From positions 186,001-250,000 of the forward strand of contig CAWFFB010000015.1 of NCBI GenBank assembly GCA_963814975.1: DNA of 64,000 nt. The letters are read 5' to 3'. The notes below the pieces were generated by a model. That model saw nothing but the letters and a program-made list of their open reading frames with translations. It did not search any database and was not told the origin of the DNA. Numbering within the stretch: position 1 is the first letter of the stretch; the number at the start of each line of letters is the position of its first letter. The DNA comes from CAVUXJ01 sp963814975. Its GTDB lineage: Bacteria > Acidobacteriota > Vicinamibacteria > Vicinamibacterales > CAVVIG01. This document shows positions 44,393-52,254 of the stretch, piece after piece. A program made the position numbers and the translations under genes.

Positions 44393-44476
44393 CAGTGAAC
44401 AGTTCACAGTTGACTGGCTCGCACTCGAAACGATGTCAGGCTGTGCTCTCTCAAGAGTCAACCGTGAACTGTGAGA
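44387..44476. repeat. Inverted heptad array (CAGTTCA type) between hscA and fdx
   Basis: Forward heptads CAGTGAA, CAGTTCA, CAGTTGA start right at the hscA stop (about 44394-44414). Reverse heptads TCAACCG, TGAACTG, TGAG lie at about 44457-44475, just before fdx. Complementary arms flank a 40-base loop. Same unit family as the array before ubiE. Confidence 0.8.
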
Positions 44477-44483
44477 TCCGACA

Positions 44484-44894
44484 ATGCCCAAAGTAACATT
44501 CATCATCGACGGGGAGCCGACGACCGTTGAGTTCGAGCATGGCCAGCTGCCGTATTCACATCACGGGAAGCCGGAGTCGTTCCTTGACGTGTCCAAGCAT
44601 TTCGACGTCGGGCTCGAGCACGCATGCGGCGGAAGCTGCGCCTGCACCACGTGCCACGTCATCATTCGCGAGGGTGAACAGCACCTGAGCGAGATGCAGG
44701 ACGACGAAGCGGATCGGCTCGACACCGCATGGGGGCTCACCGCACGTTCGCGTCTCGGCTGCCAGGCGGTCATCACCGGCGACGTTGTCTGCGAGCTGCC
44801 GATGTACACGCGCAACTACGTACAGGAAGGCGGCGGCATCCAGCTCGGCAAGTCCGACAGGAAAGAGAGAAAGACGGAGGAAGTGGCGCCGTGA
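44484..44894 (+). CDS. fdx: [2Fe-2S] ferredoxin of the Isc system
   Basis: A 136-residue adrenodoxin-type ferredoxin: FDVGLEHACGGSCACTTCHV with three cluster cysteines and GLTARSRLGCQAVI with the fourth, plus the YVQEG region. It supplies electrons for cluster assembly. Between SHHGKPESFLDV and the N-terminus it is slightly longer than E. coli Fdx, and it has a charged C-terminal tail (KSDRKERKTEEVAP). It overlaps iscX by 4 bp (GTGA). Confidence 0.94.
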   Translation: MPKVTFIIDGEPTTVEFEHGQLPYSHHGKPESFLDVSKHFDVGLEHACGGSCACTTCHVIIREGEQHLSEMQDDEADRLDTAWGLTARSRLGCQAVITGDVVCELPMYTRNYVQEGGGIQLGKSDRKERKTEEVAP

Positions 44895-45103
44895 AATGGA
44901 CCGACGCGGAAGACATCGCGATCGCGCTCACCGAGAAGTTTCCGGGAGTCGATCCCCTCACCCTCCGCTTCACTGACCTTCGCGACCGGGTCCTCGCGCT
45001 CGAGGGCTTCGACGACGATCCCAAGACGTCGAACGAGCCGAAGCTCGAGGCCATCCAGATGGCCTGGCACGAGGAGTTCAGCGACCAGACGAAGGGGTCC
45101 TGA
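44891..45103 (+). CDS. iscX: Fe-S cluster assembly protein IscX
   Basis: A 70-residue acidic protein starting at GTG: KWTDAEDIAIALTEKFPGVD, TLRFTDLRDRVLALEGFDDD and KLEAIQMAWHEEF. IscX is small and acidic, binds IscS and iron, and modulates cluster assembly. It closes the isc operon. The GTG start overlaps the fdx stop. Three bases separate it from the stop of the convergent CBS-domain gene. Confidence 0.92.
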   Translation: MKWTDAEDIAIALTEKFPGVDPLTLRFTDLRDRVLALEGFDDDPKTSNEPKLEAIQMAWHEEFSDQTKGS

Positions 45104-45106
45104 GCC

Positions 45107-45529
45107 TCAGGTCGAGACGTACGCGTTCAGAAGGCCGATCGCCTCGTCCTTCTCGTCGATGTCCACTGCCAGCAGGTCCCGCAGCGACACAATCCCGGCC
45201 AGGCGTCCCTGATCCAGAACGATGACGTGTCGGACATGCGCCTCCCGCATACGGCTCAGGCACGCCTCGTAGCTCTCGGCCGGGTCGGCCACCACGAGTT
45301 CGGAAGACATGACGTCGCCAACCCGCGTCGCGTCGGGATCGCACCCGGCGGCGACGACGCGCGTCAGCACGTCACGTTCGGAGAAGATGCCCGCGAGACG
45401 GTCGCCGTCGAGTACCGGGACGGCGCCGATCTTCCTGTCGGCCATCAGCCGCGCAGCGGCCCTGACGAGCGATGAGCGATCGACGGTCACGGTTTCACGA
45501 TCGCCGATGATCGACTTGATCAACTTCAT
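45107..45529 (-). CDS. Stand-alone CBS-pair domain protein
   Basis: A 140-residue protein made of two CBS motifs: MADRKIGAVPVLDGDRLAGI, FSERDVLTRVVAAG, VGDVMSSELVVADPAESYEA and VRHVIVLDQGRLAGIVSLRD. Such pairs bind adenine nucleotides or NAD(H). The ATG at 45529 has AAAGGA 9 bases upstream, which favours it over an ATG 10 codons earlier. Partner unknown. Confidence 0.85.
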   Translation of the reverse strand: MKLIKSIIGDRETVTVDRSSLVRAAARLMADRKIGAVPVLDGDRLAGIFSERDVLTRVVAAGCDPDATRVGDVMSSELVVADPAESYEACLSRMREAHVRHVIVLDQGRLAGIVSLRDLLAVDIDEKDEAIGLLNAYVST

Positions 45530-45597
45530 GGGCAGATGTCCTTTCACTGCTCCGCGCATTCTACGCCTCGCGGAACCCGTGTGCTACACTTCGCGCG

Positions 45598-46092
45598 ATG
45601 AGCTTGCGCGCCATGTTCGGGCCTGGCATGCGCGCGTATATCGTGCCGCTGGTCGCGGGCGCGGTGTTGACGGCGAGCGCGTTTTTGCCCTGGGTCGTCG
45701 TCGGAGACACCTCCATGCGAGGCGTTCCAGACGTCGCTGCGCTCTGGATCGCCGGTCTCGGTGCCCTGGCCGCCGTGCTTGCCACGCTGAGCCTGATCAC
45801 CCGCAAGAATTCGCGGCATCCGCTCTTGTTGATCGGCCTGATCGCGCTCGGCATCATGTTTCTGTCGTGGCGGATGATGCCGAAGGCGATTACCGCCCGC
45901 GCGCTGATCCGTTCGCAAGCAGTTGCCATAGTCGAGAACAAGGCGGTGAGCGATGTCCCGCGTGTCGACGTCGGCAGCGGAATCTATATCGGCCTCGTGG
46001 CCGCCACCGCGCTCGTGGGGTTCGGGCTGACCATCGTCGTGAAGCGAGCTTCACGCCCGTACCTGGACGCGGACCCGAACGACGACGTTTGA
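45598..46092 (+). CDS. Four-helix membrane protein of unknown function
   Basis: A 164-residue protein with hydrophobic segments at about 14-33 (IVPLVAGAVLTASAFLPWVV), 45-66, 75-93 (LLLIGLIALGIMFLSW) and 128-148 (IYIGLVAATALVGFGLTIVV). The WVVVGDTSMRGVPDVAA loop after the first helix resembles small acidobacterial membrane proteins. No catalytic motif. The CBS gene is divergent, 68 bases away. Confidence 0.6.
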   Translation: MSLRAMFGPGMRAYIVPLVAGAVLTASAFLPWVVVGDTSMRGVPDVAALWIAGLGALAAVLATLSLITRKNSRHPLLLIGLIALGIMFLSWRMMPKAITARALIRSQAVAIVENKAVSDVPRVDVGSGIYIGLVAATALVGFGLTIVVKRASRPYLDADPNDDV

Positions 46093-46189
46093 AACAGAGT
46101 GCACGGAGTGAGGCAGAGGTTCGAGGTTCTTCAGGTCGCGGGTTCTGAGCGGGCACGATGAGCCTCATGCACCATTTGGCGAGTCAACC

Positions 46190-46285
46190 CAACCAACCTT
46201 TGACCTGAGAACGCCGTCAACCTTGAGAATCTGGGAACCTTTGTGAACCCAGTGAACCTTGCGGAGCCCGTGAACCCAGATAATC
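46190..46285. repeat. Degenerate tandem repeats before mqnD
   Basis: CAACCTTTGA, CAACCTTGAGAA, GGGAACCTTTGTGAACCCAG, TGAACCTTG and CGTGAACCCAG follow one another up to four bases before the mqnD start. Units are about 7-9 bp around GTGAACC. Of the same general kind as the heptad arrays but less regular. The 100 bases before it (46093-46189) hold nothing recognisable. Confidence 0.55.
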
Positions 46286-47110
46286 ATGAAAATCAGAATC
46301 GCCCATAGTCCGGATTCCGATGATGCGTTCATGTTCTATGGGCTGGCGAGCGGCCGGGTGCCCTCGAACGGCTTCGTGCTCGAGCATGTACTGTCCGACA
46401 TCGAGACGCTCAATCGTGCGGCCCGCGAGGGCAAGTACGAGATCACGGCGGTGTCGTTTCACGCGTACGCGCATTTGACCGACCGCTACATTCTGCTGCC
46501 GCACGGTGCAAGCATGGGCGAGCGGTATGGCCCTGTTGTCGTCGCCAGGAAAGATGGCCCCTCATCGATCAAGGGAATCCGCGTGGCGATACCCGGCGAG
46601 ATGACAACCTCGTTTCTGGCGCTTCGACTGTTCGATCCGGCGGTCGAGCATTTTGTGGTGCCGTTCGATCAGATTCAGGAAAAGGTGCTGTCAGGTGAAG
46701 CCGCAGCCGGGCTGCTCATTCACGAAGGACAGTTGACGTACGAGGACGAGGGCCTGAAGAAGATCGTGGATCTCGGCGAGTGGTGGGCCGATACCACGGG
46801 CGGTCTGCCGCTGCCGCTCGGCGGGAACGTAATCCGCCGCGATCTCGGCGCGTCGACGATCGCAACGCTGTCGGGTCTGCTCCACGACAGCATCGCGTAC
46901 GCGCTCGAGCATCGATCGGAAGCGGTGGATTACGCGATGCAGTTCGGACGTGGCCTCGATCGTGCGCGGACCGACCGATTTGTGGGTATGTATGTCAACG
47001 ATCTCACCCTCGACTACGGCGAGCGCGGCCGCGAGGCGGTGTTCAGGCTCCTTGGCGACGCACAGAAGGCGGGGCTGCTTCCGCCGGTAAAGGTCGAATT
47101 CGCGATCTAG
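46286..47110 (+). CDS. mqnD: 1,4-dihydroxy-6-naphthoate synthase
   Basis: A 274-residue periplasmic-binding-fold enzyme: KIRIAHSPDSDDAFMFYGLA, VLSDIETLNRAAREGKYEIT, VSFHAYAHLTDRYILLPHGA, GYGPVV-type turn (RYGPVVVARK) and GLLIHEGQLTYEDEGLKKIV, with WADTTGGLPLPLGGNVIRRD near the end. It splits cyclic de-hypoxanthine futalosine in the futalosine menaquinone pathway. mqnE (52.3 kb) and ubiE (27.5 kb) in the same window support it. Confidence 0.92.
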   Translation: MKIRIAHSPDSDDAFMFYGLASGRVPSNGFVLEHVLSDIETLNRAAREGKYEITAVSFHAYAHLTDRYILLPHGASMGERYGPVVVARKDGPSSIKGIRVAIPGEMTTSFLALRLFDPAVEHFVVPFDQIQEKVLSGEAAAGLLIHEGQLTYEDEGLKKIVDLGEWWADTTGGLPLPLGGNVIRRDLGASTIATLSGLLHDSIAYALEHRSEAVDYAMQFGRGLDRARTDRFVGMYVNDLTLDYGERGREAVFRLLGDAQKAGLLPPVKVEFAI

Positions 47111-47129
47111 CACAGCTGGCGGGCTTTTT

Positions 47130-47921
47130 TCAGGCGCCGTCCTGCAGCTGCGTCAACCTCGCATGGAGCTGTCGGACACCTTCGGTAAGGCTCGCAGGTC
47201 CCGGCTGCAGGATGTAAGTCGACTTCACCTCGAAAATTCGATTGTGGCGGACGGCGCTGACGCTGCCCCACCCGGGACGGCCGCTGATTTTGGCAGGATT
47301 GACCCTTTTTCCGCACCACGAGGCGAAGATCACCTGCGGATCGCGCCGCGCGACTTCCGCCGGCTCGACGATCCTGTCGCGACCGAGGCGCGCGTCCACG
47401 AGCTCCGGGAAAATCGGCGTGCCGCCGGCGATCTCCACGAGCTCTTCCACCCAGCGGATGCCGGAGATCAGCGGGTTGTCCCATTCCTCGAAGAACGTCC
47501 GCAGCCGGCGCGGGAATCGGCTCGCCGACTCCCGAATCCGATCGAGATCCTCTGATAGCCGGGCGGCCAGCCCGATCGCCTCCGCTTGGCGCCCGACGAG
47601 GCCGCCGAGCATATGAATCATCTGCAGGATCTCCGCAACGCTGCGCTGATTGAACGTCATGACGCTGATCCCGCGCCTGACGAGCTCGGCCGCGAGATCG
47701 GCCTGGAGGTCGGAGAACGCCAGCACGAGATCTGGAGCGAGCCGTTCGATCGCATCAAAGCGTGCGCTGATGAACGCGGACACCTTCGGCTTTGCGCGCG
47801 CTTCAGGGGGCCGGACGGTGTAGCCCGAAACGCCGACCACCCGATCGCCCACGCCAAGCAGATACAGTGTCTCGGTGGTCTCCTCGGTCAAACAGACGAT
47901 GCGTTGGGGGAATCTGCTCAT
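47130..47921 (-). CDS. Cobalamin-binding-type protein without signal peptide
   Basis: A 263-residue BtuF/FepB-fold protein: RIVCLTEETTETLYLLGVGD, VVGVSGYTVRPPEARAKPKV, LAPDLVLAFSDLQADLAAEL, FFEEWDNPLISGIRWVEELV and GRPGWGSVSAVRHNRIFEV. It has no signal sequence or lipobox, unlike the neighbouring BtuF, so it may stay in the cytoplasm. It starts 5 bases after the BtuF gene stop and belongs to the riboswitch-controlled operon. Confidence 0.8.
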   Translation of the reverse strand: MSRFPQRIVCLTEETTETLYLLGVGDRVVGVSGYTVRPPEARAKPKVSAFISARFDAIERLAPDLVLAFSDLQADLAAELVRRGISVMTFNQRSVAEILQMIHMLGGLVGRQAEAIGLAARLSEDLDRIRESASRFPRRLRTFFEEWDNPLISGIRWVEELVEIAGGTPIFPELVDARLGRDRIVEPAEVARRDPQVIFASWCGKRVNPAKISGRPGWGSVSAVRHNRIFEVKSTYILQPGPASLTEGVRQLHARLTQLQDGA

Positions 47922-47925
47922 TGAG

Positions 47926-48879
47926 TCACTTGGTTATATGGTCATCTGGGTAACCAGATTCGGGGTGCAACACCCTGGCAAGACGGTCAGCGGCCGCCAC
48001 GATGCGGGGACCTGGAACGACGAATTCATCGCCGGCGAGCAAGTGAACGCGCTTGTTCTTGACCGCTGGTATGGACGGAAGGGCGTTCCAGACAAGGCGT
48101 TCGGCGTCGAGTCGATCCGCACGCATCGCGGCTCCATAGTGCAGCTCGATGATCACGTCCGGTGCGAGCGCGAGGATCGATTCGGTGCTCAGCTGTACGG
48201 ATTGACGCTTCAGGCTCGCGAGCACGTCGATCCCTCCGGCAATCTCCAGCACGTCATGCAGGAAACCGTATCCGCCGCTGGCAACGACCTGCCGCAGAGA
48301 GCCCGGCTCGCGTCCGAATACGAGCAGCGTTCTTGGTCGGGCGCGTTCGGCGGAGCGGGCCTTGATCGCCGCGAGCTGCTGCTCGATTCGCGCCGCCGCG
48401 GCACTCGCGGCGGCGGCCGCGCCGACACGGACGCCGAGGGCTCTCATCGTTTCCGTGATGTCGGACAGTCCCCGGTGCGCGTAGCGGAAGATCGGGATCC
48501 CGGCTCGTGCGAGCTGGTCCTTCAGTTCGGCCTGCGTGTCATAGACGATGACGAGATCGGGCTTGAGGGAGAGAATCCGCTCCACGCTGGGATCGAGGAG
48601 CCCGCCAACTCGCGGGAGCCGCTCGACCTCCGGCGGGAACTTGTCGTAGCTGCCGACCCCGGCCAGCCGATCGGCAGCGCCGATCGCGAACAGCATTTCC
48701 GTCGTTGCCGGAATGAGCGAAATGATGCGCCGCGGGCTGGTCGCGAAAACGCCCGGGCGGTCTTGAGCGGCGACCGCCTCGGCGAACGGCGCAACCTGCG
48801 TTCCCAGGAAGAGCGCGCAAGCGAGCACGGCCGCCGACGCGCGCCTCGCTCCGCTCACTGACGGCGGAAGAGCAGCCAT
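47926..48879 (-). CDS. btuF: Periplasmic vitamin B12-binding protein
   Basis: A 317-residue exported binding protein. The signal peptide is at about 13-38 (RASAAVLACALFLGTQVAPF, cleavage near AVAAQD). Motifs are RRIISLIPATTEMLFAIGAA, GVGSYDKFPPEVERLPRVGG, LKPDLVIVYDTQAELKDQLA, EIAGGIDVLASLKRQSVQLS and LAPDVIIELHYG. It hands cobalamin to BtuCD. The start overlaps the 3' end of the permease gene by 25 bp. Confidence 0.88.
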   Translation of the reverse strand: MAALPPSVSGARRASAAVLACALFLGTQVAPFAEAVAAQDRPGVFATSPRRIISLIPATTEMLFAIGAADRLAGVGSYDKFPPEVERLPRVGGLLDPSVERILSLKPDLVIVYDTQAELKDQLARAGIPIFRYAHRGLSDITETMRALGVRVGAAAAASAAAARIEQQLAAIKARSAERARPRTLLVFGREPGSLRQVVASGGYGFLHDVLEIAGGIDVLASLKRQSVQLSTESILALAPDVIIELHYGAAMRADRLDAERLVWNALPSIPAVKNKRVHLLAGDEFVVPGPRIVAAADRLARVLHPESGYPDDHITK

Positions 48880-49868
48880 AGAAACACAGGGCCTCCAACG
48901 ATCGCCGTGACAACACCGACGGGAAGCTCAAGTGGGGCGAAAGCTGTCCGAGCGACAAGATCGCACGCAATCAAGAACGCTGATCCAAAGAGCGCCGCCG
49001 CCGGCAGCACGAGACGGTGATCCACACCGACGAGCAGACGAACCAGATGAGGCACGATGATACCGACAAACGAGAGCGGCCCGGCCAGCGACACCGCCGC
49101 GCCGGTCGCGAGCGACGCGCTGGCAAGCGCGATTTTTTCGGCCCGTGGCACGTTCACGCCGCGGGCGGCAGCCGACTCCGCGCCGACGCTGAGCAGATCG
49201 AGCACTCGCGGCAAGGTGGCGAAGCCGGCGCAGGCCAGGGCCAGCGGCACGAGCGCTGCGCCGATCGGGCCGTACGACCCGACGTCCAGCGAGCCCATCA
49301 GCCATCGCACGGTTTGAAGGGTCTGGGTGAAGTCGGCGAGATACCGCACGAACGTCGTCAGGGCCCCAAGCAGGGTTGTCAGCGTCACACCGGCCAGCAG
49401 CAGAACCATGCTCGATGCGCCCCGCCGTCGTGCGGCTGAGAGCCCGTAGACGATCGCGAGCGCGCCCACGGAGCCCGCGAGGGTCGCGAGCGGAATAGCG
49501 GAGACACCGAGCAGCGAAAAATCGGCGTTGAAGGTGATCGCGAGCACCGCACCGAGCGCTGCGCCAGCCGACACGCCGAGTGTATCGGGGGAGGCGAGCG
49601 GGTTGCGCAGCAGCGCCTGAAAGACGACGCCTGCGAGCGAGAGCCCGCTGCCGACGAGCGCCGCCGCGAGGACGCGGGGCAGACGCGCCACGAAGAAGAT
49701 CTGAGCGTCGACATTGTCGGCAAACGGAATCGATCGATCGAATACAGCGGTCAGCTGAATGGGCGTGGTCCCGATGAGTGGCGCGAGCAGGCAGGCGGCG
49801 AGCGCGAGGCTGCCGAACCCCGCAACCGTCACGACGAGCCGCCGCCGGACGTCAGGACGGCCGGCCAA
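48855..49868 (-). CDS. btuC: FecCD-family ABC permease, cobalamin uptake
   Basis: A 337-residue permease with about ten hydrophobic helices and the family motifs ARLPRVLAAALVGSGLSLAG, FQALLRNPLASPDTLGVSAG, GPLSFVGIIVPHLVRLLVG and FLIACDLVARTAFAPLELPV. It forms the membrane channel with BtuD. The substrate is inferred from the riboswitch and binding-protein genes. It overlaps the ATPase gene by 17 bp. Confidence 0.9.
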   Translation of the reverse strand: MAGRPDVRRRLVVTVAGFGSLALAACLLAPLIGTTPIQLTAVFDRSIPFADNVDAQIFFVARLPRVLAAALVGSGLSLAGVVFQALLRNPLASPDTLGVSAGAALGAVLAITFNADFSLLGVSAIPLATLAGSVGALAIVYGLSAARRRGASSMVLLLAGVTLTTLLGALTTFVRYLADFTQTLQTVRWLMGSLDVGSYGPIGAALVPLALACAGFATLPRVLDLLSVGAESAAARGVNVPRAEKIALASASLATGAAVSLAGPLSFVGIIVPHLVRLLVGVDHRLVLPAAALFGSAFLIACDLVARTAFAPLELPVGVVTAIVGGPVFLWLLFRRQ

Positions 49869-50640
49869 CGGGCACCACCGTGAGATGACCGGCGCGTGGA
49901 TGAAACTGAACGTCCGCGTCCACGCCGTACGCGTCGCGAACCGTCGCGGCGGTCAGCGTATCGGCGGTCGGCCCCTGGGCGAGCACTCTGCCTTTCTTCA
50001 AGAGGACGATCCGTCCACAGAGCGCGGCTGCAAAGTTGAGGTCGTGCGTGCACACCACCATGGTCGTGGCCCGGTCGCGGCTGAGGCGCCGAAGCAACGA
50101 CGCGATTTCCAGCTGATATCCGAGATCGAGTGAAGCGGTCGGCTCGTCGAGCAACAGGAGATTCGAAGCCTGTGCGAGGGCACTGGCGATGACGACACGT
50201 TGCTTTTCGCCTCCGCTGAGCGTGGCGAACGGCCGCGTCTCGAGATCCGCCGTCCCGGTTGCCGCGAGGGCTTCCCGTGCAATCTCGAGGTCGGCGGCGC
50301 CCTCGAGCGCGAACGGACCGAGATGCGCGTACCGTCCCATCAGGACGATGTCGAGTACCGTGAAATCGAGCATCGCCTGCGTTTCCTGCGGTACGACCGC
50401 AATCTGGCGTGCGAGCTCCCGGCGGGACCAGCCGGCGAGCTGGCGTCCGTCCAGCTGGACGCTGCCGGTCGAGGGGTGAAGCATTCCGCCGAGAATCTTG
50501 AGCAGCGTCGTCTTGCCGGAGCCGTTGGGTCCCAACAAACCGACGAGATCGCCTCGCTGCACGCCGATCGACACCTGGTCGAGCACCAGCTGCGCGCGTC
50601 GGTCGTAAGCAAACGAGACACTATCGGCTCGTAGCAACAC
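49852..50640 (-). CDS. btuD: ABC transporter ATPase, cobalamin uptake
   Basis: A 262-residue ATPase: Walker A LLGPNGSGKTTLLKILGG, Q-loop VVPQETQAM, signature ATLSGGEKQRVVIASALAQA, Walker B LLLLDEPTASLD and switch VCTHDLNFAAAL. It has a C-terminal extension after the core. I use GTG at 50640, which gives the standard length before SVSFAYDRR; an ATG at 50667 is further inside the receptor remnant. Confidence 0.9.
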   Translation of the reverse strand: MLLRADSVSFAYDRRAQLVLDQVSIGVQRGDLVGLLGPNGSGKTTLLKILGGMLHPSTGSVQLDGRQLAGWSRRELARQIAVVPQETQAMLDFTVLDIVLMGRYAHLGPFALEGAADLEIAREALAATGTADLETRPFATLSGGEKQRVVIASALAQASNLLLLDEPTASLDLGYQLEIASLLRRLSRDRATTMVVCTHDLNFAAALCGRIVLLKKGRVLAQGPTADTLTAATVRDAYGVDADVQFHPRAGHLTVVPVGRPS

Positions 50641-51265
50641 GCACTCCCACCATGCCGCTCCAGCCAAGCCCAGTGTAGCCGGGCGTCTCTTCGTACTTGC
50701 GACCCGCCAGATTCAGTCCTCGCGCAAGAACCTGCAGGCGTCCGCCGATCGGGACGCTGACGGCCCGCGTTGACCGTGGAGATCCAGGTCGTTCGCGTCT
50801 GGCGAGCCGCAAAGAAATGACCGCCGATGCTTCCGAAGTTCGGCTCGAGATCGAGCGTTCGAAACCCTTGCAGCAGCTCGGCGAAGGCGGAAAGCTGGCA
50901 GTGGAGTGCCGAACGGCCGCCGTGCCTTGGTGGCGTGGCCGGATCCGCGGATCGCCGACGGCAAACGGTGCCGGTGGATCGGTGGTCAACACGATCTCGA
51001 CCGGATCGGTCCGCAGGCCGTCGACGATCACCCGTGCGTGATAGCGTCCGGCGTCGAGTTGTGAGACTTCATACGCCTCGCTCTCGGTGACGCCTTCGGC
51101 GACGACACCAAGCTGGCTCACAACGACTATTCGGGCCGTCGTGATCGCGCGGCCGTCAGGGTCGCTGACTTGCCCTGCGAACGTCGCCGCCGACGCCCAC
51201 CCGGTTGCGATCAGCAGCCATGAGGCGAGGATGATCGAAACGCGGCAGGTGGCGGCGGACCGCAC
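50621..51265 (-). pseudogene. Remnant of a TonB-dependent (BtuB-like) receptor with a large internal deletion
   Basis: The first 105 residues are intact: a signal peptide (VSIILASWLLIATGWASAAT) and a carboxypeptidase-regulatory-like beta sandwich (FAGQVSDPDGRAITTARIVV) typical of acidobacterial TonB receptors. The last 30 residues, NLAGRKYEETPGYTGLGWSG then MVGVRV, are the final barrel strands. Between them only about 80 residues remain, partly shifted in frame, where a plug and over 20 strands (about 500 residues) should be. It lies first in the btu operon, directly after the cobalamin riboswitch, where btuB is expected. Assembly collapse is possible. Confidence 0.65.
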
Positions 51266-51335
51266 AAGGCGCCAGTGGTACAGGGGAACAGCTCCTCCCG
51301 GCGTCTCACGCGCCGAAGAAAAGACGGACCCCGAT

Positions 51336-51545
51336 GGCCAGGTTTCCTGACTCGCAGATCAACACGACGCTCTCCTTGCGTCTTCCCAGGCACCAGGCCC
51401 AGTGACGGGGTCCGGACACGACCCGTTGCAGAGCGCCGCTAGCCGCTTACAGTGGCGGGACCGTGTGGGTTTTCCACCCACTTCGCGTGGCCGCCGGGGC
51501 GAGCGTCGGTTTGTCGCGCCGCCGCCGATTACGTGGCAAGGCGCG
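51336..51545 (-). ncRNA. Cobalamin (AdoCbl) riboswitch
   Basis: On the minus strand the conserved core GGTCCCGCCACTGTAAGCGG is followed by a GTCACTG segment, CCTGGGAAGACG, and the 3' B12-box end GAGTCAGGAAACCTGGCC. These are the ordered landmarks of cobalamin riboswitches. The 5' limit is approximate. It ends 71 bases before the ATG of the receptor remnant and would repress the btu genes when cobalamin is plentiful. Confidence 0.9.
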
Positions 51546-51551
51546 TCCGCT

Positions 51552-51560
51552 AATATAGCA
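51552..51560 (-). promoter_or_regulatory. Extended -10 promoter for the riboswitch leader
   Basis: TGCTATATT on the minus strand (TGn extension plus TATATT) stands a few bases before the riboswitch begins. No convincing -35 seen. It is placed correctly to start the riboswitch leader. Confidence 0.45.
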
Positions 51561-51654
51561 GGGTTGCCTCCACTGCGGCTTTCTGCATAACATAGACGTT
51601 CGTGTCCGCGTCAAGGGCACGTACCTGCACCGACCGTCAATCCAAGAGGGCTGC

Positions 51655-52158
51655 ATGAGCAAGAGTTCGACTGTCACCGTCCGCGAGAAGCCTGTTGAAG
51701 AGGTGGCTTCAGCGAAGCTCGGGGGCCTTACGATTCACGGCGAGACCATCATGGTCTCCACGGATCAGCGGATCGAGCTCGTCGATCTGACGAACAAGGT
51801 GATGGAGTTCGTCCGCCATTTCAATATCCGCGAGGGGCTCGTCAGTCTCTGGTCGATGCACACAACCTGCACGCTGTTCATCAACGAATTCCAGACCGCC
51901 CTGTTATCGGATATGAAGCGCTTCCTCGAGCAGATGGTGGCGCGGGACGCCGAGTGGCTGCACAACGACCCGGAGCATTCCGACTGCGATCGGATGAATG
52001 CCGACTCGCATTTGCGTGCGCTGCTTCTCGGCCATAGCTTGACGCTTCAGGTCAGCGGCGGCGAAGTCGTGCTCGGGCAGTGGCAGCGCATTCTGATGGC
52101 GGAGCTCGACGGCCCGCGTGCGCGGTCGTTGCGGATACAAATCTTCGGCGTCTCGTGA
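51655..52158 (+). CDS. yjbQ: YjbQ/UPF0047 family protein
   Basis: A 167-residue protein with LWSMHTTCTLFINEFQTALL, HSDCDRMNADSHLRALLLG, VSGGEVVLGQWQRILMAELD and GPRARSLRIQIFG, the complete UPF0047 signature with its conserved His, Glu, Asp and Arg. Members have weak thiamine-phosphate synthase activity; the physiological role is uncertain. The N-terminal 30 residues are a charged extension. Divergent from the cobalamin operon. Confidence 0.88.
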   Translation: MSKSSTVTVREKPVEEVASAKLGGLTIHGETIMVSTDQRIELVDLTNKVMEFVRHFNIREGLVSLWSMHTTCTLFINEFQTALLSDMKRFLEQMVARDAEWLHNDPEHSDCDRMNADSHLRALLLGHSLTLQVSGGEVVLGQWQRILMAELDGPRARSLRIQIFGVS

Positions 52159-52164
52159 CCCTCG

Positions 52165-52254
52165 AGACGTGAAATCTGGTCAGTGCGACATCTGGTCTTG
52201 CAAGAGACCGATCAACGACTCGATGTGACTCATTGACTAGATGATCAGGTTCAG
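52165..52254. repeat. Degenerate short repeats between yjbQ and mqnE
   Basis: ATCTGGTC occurs twice 16 bases apart (about 52174 and 52190). The right half holds ACTCGATGTGACTCATTGAC and TAGATGATCAG, partly complementary to the left. An array of the same general kind as the heptad arrays, but worn. Confidence 0.45.

Noticed and set aside
50621..51265. Intact small exported protein instead of a receptor remnant
   Set aside because: Its C-terminus matches the last barrel strands of a TonB receptor and its middle is frame-shifted, so a true short protein is less likely.
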